Part shown: piece by piece, positions 1 through 5,589 of the stretch
Numbering within the stretch: the stretch's first letter is position 1
How the letters are laid out: every line of letters starts with the position of its first letter
Source: a bacterium
GTDB lineage: Bacteria > CBDUZB01 > JAGLHV01
DNA: 7,962 nt
Assembly (NCBI GenBank): GCA_023132075.1
Contig: JAGLYT010000066.1
Span: 1-7,962, forward strand
Direction of reading: 5' to 3'
Translations under genes and position numbers: made by a program
The notes under the pieces: generated by a model
What the model was told of the DNA's origin: nothing
Seen by the model: the letters and a program-made list of their open reading frames with translations, nothing else
Database searches by the model: none

Positions 1-30
1 GGTAAAATTATGCGTCTAGTAAAAACATGT

Positions 31-87
31 TTTCCCTTTATTGTTCCTTGTTCTAACTCCCAACTCCTAATTTCAAAAAAAGGGAAA
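31..87 (-). terminator. Inverted repeat after the VWA stop, possible weak terminator
   Basis: Directly after the VWA stop (TAA at 88-90), the nine bases at 79-87 are the exact reverse complement of 31-39 (TTTCCCTTT / AAAGGGAAA on the minus strand), with a 39-base loop. On the transcript the stem is followed within four bases by five T. The stem is AT-rich and the loop long, so it would be a weak terminator or a processing stem. Confidence 0.3.
53..73. repeat. Three degenerate heptamer copies
   Basis: CTAACTC, CCAACTC and CTAATTT follow one another, in the loop of the inverted repeat at 31-87. Short degenerate heptamers of this type occur between genes in many genomes; three imperfect copies are weak evidence. 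Confidence 0.25.
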
Positions 88-1923
88 TTATTTACTCTTT
101 TGTATTTCATATTGACGATATTTTTCTTTTTTCTGCATTGCCTTTTCTTCATTTACCGAAAGGGCAGGAGCGGTTAATGCATCCTGATAGTCAAAAACAT
201 TTAACAATTGTTTTTTTAATCCTCTTGTATTATATTTTTCCACTTTCTTTTTGAGCGGAGCAACGTTTTCCTTCAACCATATTTCTGCCTCTTTTTTCTT
301 CCCTTCATCCACCATTTTTATTGCTTTTTCCATAATTAAGGTTGATTCCATAAGACTTGCTGTCTGACCTATATAATTGTTTTCGTTTTGCTCAACAAGT
401 TTCTCGTCCTTTGTATAAGACACCACAATATCGGATAATTCCTTTTCTTTTTTCCCCATATTTATTACATCATTATAAGTAAGAATTACCCTTGCCACCC
501 GAAGACTATCCCTTCGGGAAACAGGTACTTTCAATCTTAAAAGAATTGTTTTTTCCTCTCTGGCAAATATATCATTTAATTTTATTCCTATTTTATCCCC
601 TTTTTTCGTAAACAAATATCCATAAAGCTCTTTCACTTTAACCTGTCCGGGAATTTCTATTTGAAGGTAAACATCCTGAGCTACTACCGCAAGTAAACCT
701 TTTAACTCTTTCTCAAACATATTAGCAATATTTTCTGCCTGATCAATATAGTAGTAATTTCCTGCACCGTATTCGGCAAGAACTAACATTAAATCTTCAT
801 TAAATTGTATACCTACTCCATAAGAAGAAATAGAAATACCCTCCCGGCTCTTTTGCTGACAAATAGCTTGGAGCGATTCATCATTAGTAATCCCTCTATT
901 TGCTAATCCGTCTGATAATAAAAGTACGCGGTTTACCTGCCCTACCCGATAATTCATAGCTACTTGCCTATAACCTTCTACCATTCCACCGCTAAGATTG
1001 GTACTTCCTCCCGGTGTTATTTTATCAATTATATCTAAAATATATTTCTTGCTCTTTACCTCTCCTGCTTCAAAAAGGACTTCCACTCCATTTTCGTAAG
1101 TTACAACAGCCAGGATATCGTCTTTATTTAAATTTTTAATTACAAATTTAGCTGCGTCTTTCACATACTCCAATTTATTTTCGCTAGCCATAGAACCACT
1201 TCTGTCAATAACAAGTGCAATGTTCAAAGGAAGTCTTTTGCCCTTTTTAATTTCCCGGGCAAATAGATCTACCTGCAAATAAGTTTCTTCCTCGCTCCCT
1301 TCTAATCGATATTGGTTATTTAATGCTGTTTCCATAAAAAGAGCTTTTCCCTGAAAACTCTTAATATCTTTTGGTGGTAATTTTTTACCGTCACCAATTT
1401 TTATTTTTTCTCCGGTAAGACTTTTTACAATTTTTTCCGCTAAAATGTCGGTAGCTTCAATAACCTCTTCCTCCGTATTAAACTTTACCTTTTCCGCTAA
1501 AATTATTTCACTGGTCTGAACATCTATAAGTCTTGCATCTATTCTCATTTGATATCCTATTTTAATTATACTACCCATAAGCAGGGTATCCGCTCCGGTC
1601 ATTTTTCCTATTTCGATTGATTCTTCCGGAGCTATTGTTCCTGAAAGAGAAAATTTTAGCTCTTCCAATATTTTCTTTAATTTTTCTCTTTCTACCACTT
1701 TAACTTTTTTACTAATCAATAATCCGGTAATTAACATTTCAGGAATGGCATTTTGAAGGTAATTAAGTTCGGAAGAATTTGAAACATTTTGAAAGTCCAG
1801 GACAGCAACTGTTTTTTTTTCCTTTGTTTCTTCTGCTTTTATTCTATCTATATTTAAAAAATTTAGAAAAACCAACATCAGTATCACTAAAATCCCTTTT
1901 AAACTCCTATTTGATTTTCTCAT
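88..1923 (-). CDS. Exported CsgG/FlgO-like plus von Willebrand factor A (VWA) domain protein
   Basis: Two-domain envelope protein; function unknown. Numbered from the ATG at 1923 (611 aa), a hydrophobic segment at about residues 11-23 and a likely cleavage after K-A near residue 30 form a signal peptide. There is no lipobox cysteine. Residues 37-147 resemble the CsgG/FlgO fold: VAVLDFQN strand, VKVVERE, the G-A-D-T-L-L-M-G stretch, and RLIDVQTSEI. Residues 233-411 form a VWA domain with a complete metal site (MIDAS): D-R-S-G-S (D240, S242, S244), T308 in GGSTNL and D338 in LLSDG. A beta-rich part and a helical, Lys/Glu-rich tail follow. The frame is open to an ATG at 1980, but the 1923 ATG has AAAAGGAA eight bases upstream and gives a normal signal peptide, so I prefer it. 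VWA domains usually bind protein partners, so a scaffold or sensor role is inference. It lies last behind the M23 and pilin genes. Confidence 0.85.
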   Translation of the reverse strand: MRKSNRSLKGILVILMLVFLNFLNIDRIKAEETKEKKTVAVLDFQNVSNSSELNYLQNAIPEMLITGLLISKKVKVVEREKLKKILEELKFSLSGTIAPEESIEIGKMTGADTLLMGSIIKIGYQMRIDARLIDVQTSEIILAEKVKFNTEEEVIEATDILAEKIVKSLTGEKIKIGDGKKLPPKDIKSFQGKALFMETALNNQYRLEGSEEETYLQVDLFAREIKKGKRLPLNIALVIDRSGSMASENKLEYVKDAAKFVIKNLNKDDILAVVTYENGVEVLFEAGEVKSKKYILDIIDKITPGGSTNLSGGMVEGYRQVAMNYRVGQVNRVLLLSDGLANRGITNDESLQAICQQKSREGISISSYGVGIQFNEDLMLVLAEYGAGNYYYIDQAENIANMFEKELKGLLAVVAQDVYLQIEIPGQVKVKELYGYLFTKKGDKIGIKLNDIFAREEKTILLRLKVPVSRRDSLRVARVILTYNDVINMGKKEKELSDIVVSYTKDEKLVEQNENNYIGQTASLMESTLIMEKAIKMVDEGKKKEAEIWLKENVAPLKKKVEKYNTRGLKKQLLNVFDYQDALTAPALSVNEEKAMQKKEKYRQYEIQKSK

Positions 1924-1930
1924 CAAGCTA

Positions 1931-1938
1931 TTCCTTTT
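1931..1938 (-). promoter_or_regulatory. Ribosome binding site that decides the VWA gene start
   Basis: AAAAGGAA on the minus strand lies about eight bases before the ATG at 1921-1923. The upstream ATG at 1978-1980 has only GGTGA three bases away, and that GGTGA is formed by the end of the pilin reading frame (TGG-TGA). The 1931-1938 site is better spaced and gives a shorter, more typical signal peptide. Confidence 0.55.
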
Positions 1939-1983
1939 CGCATTCTTGCTGTTATCAACAAGTCTTTTCAATTTCTGCATCTT

Positions 1984-2448
1984 TCACCATGTACTAATTG
2001 TTGTCCCTTTAAGATCCGTATGGCTACATTCCACATAAATAAATCCATCGCTTGACACATAAATCCATGTACCATTATCACCAAACGAAGTACCTACAGC
2101 ATTCGAAGGAGAATGATATGCCCCAAGATCGACATAAGGAATTTCTTCAATATATTTCGGCATCAAACAATTAAGTCTATTGGGATAAGCCGCTGGTGTA
2201 GGATAAATCCCTTCATTATCCACCTAGTAAACAGCTAAAACATTTCGTAAAACAGCTAAATTGCCTTTTGTTGTAGATTCCTTTGTTTTTCGGATTAAGT
2301 CAACAAATTTTGGCATAGCTATTGTTGCCAAAATATCGATAATGGCCACTACAATCATCAATTCTATCAAAGTAAAGCCCGTAACAACTTTTTTTCTTTC
2401 AATAAAAAAGATTTTCTTAAGATTAGCTTTTTTATCTTTATTACACAT
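1984..2448 (-). pseudogene. Type IV pilin-like (prepilin N-methylation) gene interrupted by in-frame TAG
   Basis: Two stretches in the same frame, 74 codons then 79 codons, are separated only by TAG at 2224-2226. Read through, they give about 154 residues, a normal size for small type IV pilins or pseudopilins. The N-terminal part has a 24-residue basic leader, the prepilin peptidase site G24-F25 with TLIE (the +5 Glu is E29) and the hydrophobic assembly helix. The second part has DNEGIYP, a Leu-Asn-Cys-Leu ... Cys pair and a final STW, the usual globular part. Oddities: the TAG; Asp at mature position 14, where pilins almost always have Gly (IIGILA; here GAT, one transition from GGT); and no well-spaced Shine-Dalgarno sequence. 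The GTG right after the TAG has no obvious ribosome site, so the second half is unlikely to be a gene of its own. It is most likely a recently decayed pilin; a sequence error or UAG read-through is possible. Confidence 0.75.
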
Positions 2449-2526
2449 CGTAAATTTTTATCTTCTTCTTAATCCTCCTTACTTCCTTTTTTGAACCCAT
2501 TCATTGATTTTTCCTATTATTTATTT
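2441..2526 (-). other. Pilin leader region with misplaced Shine-Dalgarno and possible mini-ORFs
   Basis: The 78 bases between the M23 stop and the pilin ATG contain a near-perfect AAGGAGG at 2474-2480, but it is 25 bases from the ATG at 2446-2448, too far for normal initiation. A 10-codon frame (ATG at 2502-2504, with AGGA seven bases upstream) ends in TAA just after the AAGGAGG. A 19-codon frame (ATG at 2498-2500) runs across it and ends at 2441, overlapping the pilin start by eight bases. Either could be chance or a translational-coupling leader. No promoter or terminator hairpin is convincing here. Confidence 0.25.
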
Positions 2527-3744
2527 TCATTTATTTTTTGAAAATAATTCTAACTTTTTAGGAGAAACGGTATGGCCCAAAACCAAAGCAATCTGCCTTA
2601 ACCTTGCTTTTTTCAACCTATTAAATTCTGCACGATGATTTGAAGATATTTTCTTTTTAGAAGGAAATTTAAGCCGCAAAAAATTTACACATTTTCCGTT
2701 TTTTACCATACGAAAATCTAAATGAGGTCCTGTAGAAAGCCCTGAAGAACCGACATAACCAATTACCTGACCTTGCTTTACTTTTCTTCCTTTTCGAATT
2801 TTTTTAGCATAACGCCAAAGATGCCCATATGTTGTGGTATACACCGAATTATGGCGAATTTTAATAAATCTTCCATAACCACCCTTCCACCCTTTAAAAA
2901 TTACTGTTCCATCCCCTACACTCGTTATCGGAGTTCCAATCGGAGCAGCATAGTCAATACCCAGATGAGGACGCCAATACCGTAAAATAGGATGGAATCT
3001 GCGACGGGAAAAATAAGATGAAATACGCCGATAATTTAAAGGAGCTCGTAAAAACTGTTTATGTAAAGAGTTCCCTCTTAAATCATAATATCCGCTTTTA
3101 AAAGACATTGCCTTATGTTTTTTAGTTTCTTCCCCGCAATATTGAGCGATTAATATTTTACTTTTTCCTTTATTTTTCTCTCCATTTGTATATTTTTCCC
3201 AAGCTAAACTATAAGTATCCCCCTGTCTTGTTTCCGTTAAAAAATCAATCTGCCAGGCAAAGATATCTACAAACTCCAAAATAGTTTCCGCACTTACCCC
3301 TTTTTCATACATCGCACTCCAGAGAGTAGTTTTTATTTCACCGCTAATTCCAAAAACACTTTTTTTTAAAGGAATTTTTTTTCCTAAGGCAACTAATTCA
3401 CCCGCAGAACTTTTGTTAACTTCATAAATATTTAATCCGGAATAATATTTAAACTTTTTAAAAATTCCTTCGCTTGTTTTAACAACTTCATATTTATCAT
3501 TTGCCGCACATTTACGAACATTAAAAATTTTCTTCAAGGCTTTTGATATTTGCCAGACCTCTTTATTGGAAAGCCCTTCTTTTATTAAACAGGAATACAG
3601 TGTTCCGCCCTTAGGAATATTACCATGGGAAACAATAGTTAAAGGAGAAGAAAAAACTTTTTCCTCTCCTTTTTTATAAACAGTAAAAAACAAAACAATC
3701 CCTACCGTTAACACGGTAAGTAACAATATTTTCTTTCTTTTCAT
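2527..3744 (-). CDS. M23 family peptidoglycan metalloendopeptidase (MepM-like)
   Basis: 405 aa. Residues 4-22 are hydrophobic after a basic start, so the protein is a membrane-anchored or exported enzyme facing peptidoglycan. Residues about 36-215 look like the OapA/MepM-type N-terminal region (GGTLYSCLIKEGLSNKEV; later an FLTETRQGD stretch). Residues 235-360 are the M23 domain: ISSYFSRRRFHPI, then H260-L-G-I-D264 (first zinc motif), YGHL with H308, and TGPHLDF with H341 and D343. Known M23 enzymes have H-x-H at the last site, the second His binding zinc; here that position is Asp (codon GAT at 2716-2718). A basic tail of about 45 residues follows. Family enzymes cut peptide cross-links, but activity with HxD is not assured. 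The start is supported by AAAAGG eight bases upstream, and a promoter lies 39-67 bases upstream. It heads the M23-pilin-VWA unit. Confidence 0.92.
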   Translation of the reverse strand: MKRKKILLLTVLTVGIVLFFTVYKKGEEKVFSSPLTIVSHGNIPKGGTLYSCLIKEGLSNKEVWQISKALKKIFNVRKCAANDKYEVVKTSEGIFKKFKYYSGLNIYEVNKSSAGELVALGKKIPLKKSVFGISGEIKTTLWSAMYEKGVSAETILEFVDIFAWQIDFLTETRQGDTYSLAWEKYTNGEKNKGKSKILIAQYCGEETKKHKAMSFKSGYYDLRGNSLHKQFLRAPLNYRRISSYFSRRRFHPILRYWRPHLGIDYAAPIGTPITSVGDGTVIFKGWKGGYGRFIKIRHNSVYTTTYGHLWRYAKKIRKGRKVKQGQVIGYVGSSGLSTGPHLDFRMVKNGKCVNFLRLKFPSKKKISSNHRAEFNRLKKARLRQIALVLGHTVSPKKLELFSKNK

Positions 3745-3946
3745 CTCCCTAACCTTTTCTATAAATAAACAACCACAACCATATATTAACCGAAAAAATA
3801 CGCAAAGTCAAGGAGAAACAATACAACAACCTGATTATTCCAAATTAAGGAAAACAAGTATGAATTCGGGGAATATTATCATTCCACTAATCCCACAATT
3901 TTTATAAAAGCGGCATTAATGGAAAGGAGGATGGTTAAAAAAAACT
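3745..3946 (-). other. 202-base gap between tonB and the M23 gene
   Basis: Just after the tonB stop the minus strand has a run of eight T (3937-3944), but no GC-containing hairpin precedes it, so an intrinsic terminator is not supported. Further on there is a five-base-pair hairpin of the form GGAAT-loop-ATTCC without a T tract. The promoter at 3783-3811 is the only clear signal. The gap marks a likely boundary between two transcription units. Confidence 0.5.
3783..3811 (-). promoter_or_regulatory. Sigma70-like promoter for the M23-pilin-VWA unit
   Basis: On the minus strand a -35 TTGACT (3806-3811, five of six consensus bases) and a -10 TAATAT (3783-3788, four of six) are 17 bases apart. 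The expected start of transcription near 3776 would leave a leader of about 32 bases before the M23 ATG. It lies in the only sizeable gap between genes. Confidence 0.6.
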
Positions 3947-4540
3947 TTATTTTGTTTTTAATTCAAAGCAGATTTTTTGGATGCACCATACGGCAACCGG
4001 CATCCCCATAATTTTAGCCGGCTTAAAATGCCATTTTCGAATTACCCTCATTGCTTCCTGACCAAATTCATATAAACCGCCGTTATCCAGTAATTTTACC
4101 ATTGTTACTTTTCCTTCCCGGTCAATAAGAATTTTTAAAGTTACTATTCCTTCTATATTTTTTGCACTGGCTTCGAAAGGATAATCCGGCTCCCTATATT
4201 TTATAAGCTGTGGTAATTGTTCTACTTCGCTTAAATCATAAGTAACCATAGGGGCAATTAAATCCACTTCATTGGCTAGAGCATTAGGATCTAACTCAAA
4301 AGTAATTTTTCGCCTTAATTCCGGTTTAATTATGTTTTTTTTAATTTTTCTTTGTTTTGTTTCTTTCGGTTTTTTCCTTTTTTTAAGCTTTATCTTTTCT
4401 TTCTTTAGCCTGACTACTTCCACTTCAATGGGTTTAATTTTGGTTACGGGCTGATGAAAACAATAATGCAATACGGGTAGAAAAGAAAAAATAGCAATAT
4501 TAATTAAAAAAGATAAACCAAAATTTTCACATTTTTTCAT
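3947..4540 (-). CDS. tonB: TonB family energy transducer
   Basis: 197 aa. TonB passes the energy captured by ExbB-ExbD to outer-membrane receptors or other partners. It has one transmembrane helix (about residues 8-28). The linker at residues 44-77 is full of Lys and Arg with few prolines. The C-terminal TonB domain (about 110-195) has Y-R-E-P-D-Y-P, G-x-V-T-L-K-I-L-I-D, D-N-G-G and the KWHFKPA motif near 159-165. In the membrane helix the usual S-x-x-x-H pattern reads S10-F-L-I-N14. The start has AGGA eight bases upstream, and the gene begins 12 bases after the exbD stop, so the two are almost surely co-transcribed. No TonB-dependent receptor lies in the window, so the cargo is unknown. The protein is shorter than E. 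coli TonB (239 aa), mainly through its short linker. Confidence 0.93.
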   Translation of the reverse strand: MKKCENFGLSFLINIAIFSFLPVLHYCFHQPVTKIKPIEVEVVRLKKEKIKLKKRKKPKETKQRKIKKNIIKPELRRKITFELDPNALANEVDLIAPMVTYDLSEVEQLPQLIKYREPDYPFEASAKNIEGIVTLKILIDREGKVTMVKLLDNGGLYEFGQEAMRVIRKWHFKPAKIMGMPVAVWCIQKICFELKTK

Positions 4541-4552
4541 TCTTTTAATCCT

Positions 4553-4969
4553 TTATTCTTCTTTCATTGCGGCCAAAGATATCCGTTCAGCACCGGCTTG
4601 TTTACATTCATCCATCACCGTAATTATTTTGCCTGTTGATGATAATTTATCCGCAATGATAATTATAGAACTATCTGTTTTATCCCTCAATGTCTCTTTT
4701 ATTATTCTGTTTAATTCTTCCAAATCAACTTTGCGGTTATTAATATGAATAGTTCCTTCCTTAGTCACGGAAATTAATACACTTTCCCGGGATAAATTCC
4801 GGGCTGTTTTTGCTTTTGGTTTGTGGACTTCAACCCCTGTTTCTCTGGAAAAGGTAGTAGTAACCAGGAAAAAAATCAAAAGCAAAAAAACCATATCCAC
4901 TAAAGGAGAAATATTAAGTTCCGGGGTTTTTCTTTCTCTCCGATATGAAAATCCTTTTAACTCACTCAT
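4553..4969 (-). CDS. exbD: Biopolymer transport protein ExbD
   Basis: 138 aa, the usual ExbD/TolR length. An N-terminal cytoplasmic tail (residues 1-20) leads into one transmembrane helix (about 21-40) with the proton-pathway Asp at residue 25 in the motif NISPLVDMVFLLL. The rest is periplasmic: a basic linker, then a small alpha/beta domain (VLISVTKEGTIHIN, IIIIADK, CKQAGAERISLA). It forms the proton channel with the ExbB proteins and drives TonB. Its ATG shares bases with the TGA of the short exbB (ATGA, four-base overlap), and AAAGGAG lies seven bases upstream, so translation is coupled and efficient. Confidence 0.96.
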   Translation of the reverse strand: MSELKGFSYRRERKTPELNISPLVDMVFLLLIFFLVTTTFSRETGVEVHKPKAKTARNLSRESVLISVTKEGTIHINNRKVDLEELNRIIKETLRDKTDSSIIIIADKLSSTGKIITVMDECKQAGAERISLAAMKEE

Positions 4970-5589
4970 TGTTTATCTCCTTTCGTTAAAATATTAATTA
5001 CTTTGTTTATGTTTTTTTCAAATTCGAAAATTTGTTGATTAACTTTCTTCATTAAATGATTATGGAAAAAAAGAGCAGGTATAGCCACAATCAATCCTGA
5101 CTGGGTAGTAATTAAGGCCTGGGATATCCCTTTAGCCAAAGATTGTGGGTCTCCAGTCCCAAAAAGAGTAATGCTATTAAAAGTTGCTACCATACCGCTA
5201 ACCGTTCCTAATAATCCCAACAAAGGCGCAACAGAAGCTAAAGAAGCAATAGTGGAAAGACTTTCTTCCAGACGAGGATATTCTTCATGCATTATTTCCT
5301 GCACGATATTTAACAAAGATTTCCTTGTTTTAGATTCATCATCGGCCAAGGCCTTTACCGTTTTGGATAATATACCCGGAGTAACAGAGGATAACTCTAC
5401 TATTTTCTCTTTTTCCCCTTTTTGTAAAAAACTAATAATTTTATCAGTAAATATACCCTGGTTTATATCCTCTTTTTTAAGCCGGCGATACTTTCCGATA
5501 ATTAAATTCCAAATTACAAGCGAAACAATAAATATGGGAATCATTACCGGGCCGCCACAAATTAACATTTCCAAAATTGATTTAATCAT
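4966..5589 (-). CDS. exbB: Short ExbB/TolQ/MotA-family proton channel protein
   Basis: 207 aa with the three membrane segments of ExbB: about 14-34 (GGPVMIPIFIVS), 112-140 (APLLGLLGTVSGM) and 155-178 (GISQALITTQSGLIVAIPA). The cytoplasmic loop between the first two has HEEYPRLEESLSTIA. Thr129 and Thr162 match the conserved channel threonines of E. coli ExbB (T148, T181), but the position of Glu176 is Gln157. The longer ExbB next door keeps Glu there. It overlaps the long exbB by eight bases (ATGATTAA), with AAGGA eight bases before the ATG. It corresponds to ExbB2 of the Vibrio TonB2 system, working with ExbD and TonB in the inner membrane. Confidence 0.94.
   Translation of the reverse strand: MIKSILEMLICGGPVMIPIFIVSLVIWNLIIGKYRRLKKEDINQGIFTDKIISFLQKGEKEKIVELSSVTPGILSKTVKALADDESKTRKSLLNIVQEIMHEEYPRLEESLSTIASLASVAPLLGLLGTVSGMVATFNSITLFGTGDPQSLAKGISQALITTQSGLIVAIPALFFHNHLMKKVNQQIFEFEKNINKVINILTKGDKQ

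Noticed and set aside
1984-2223. Second pilin half as a separate gene starting at GTG
   Set aside because: It has no ribosome site, begins exactly after the TAG in the pilin frame, and its content is the normal C-terminal part of a pilin.
3937-3944. T tract after the tonB stop as an intrinsic terminator
   Set aside because: No stable stem precedes the tract; only AT pairs of a few bases can be drawn.
3880-3960. Minus-strand frame after tonB that would read like a signal peptide (K-I-K-F-F-L-T-I-L-L-S...)
   Set aside because: It has no ATG, GTG or TTG start and no ribosome site, spans an eight-T run, and ends after about 25 codons at a TGA; likely chance in AT-rich DNA.
3923-4012. Plus-strand ATG right after GGAAAGGAGG
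   Set aside because: The Shine-Dalgarno sequence touches the ATG with no spacing, the frame lasts about 26 codons, and most of it lies opposite tonB.
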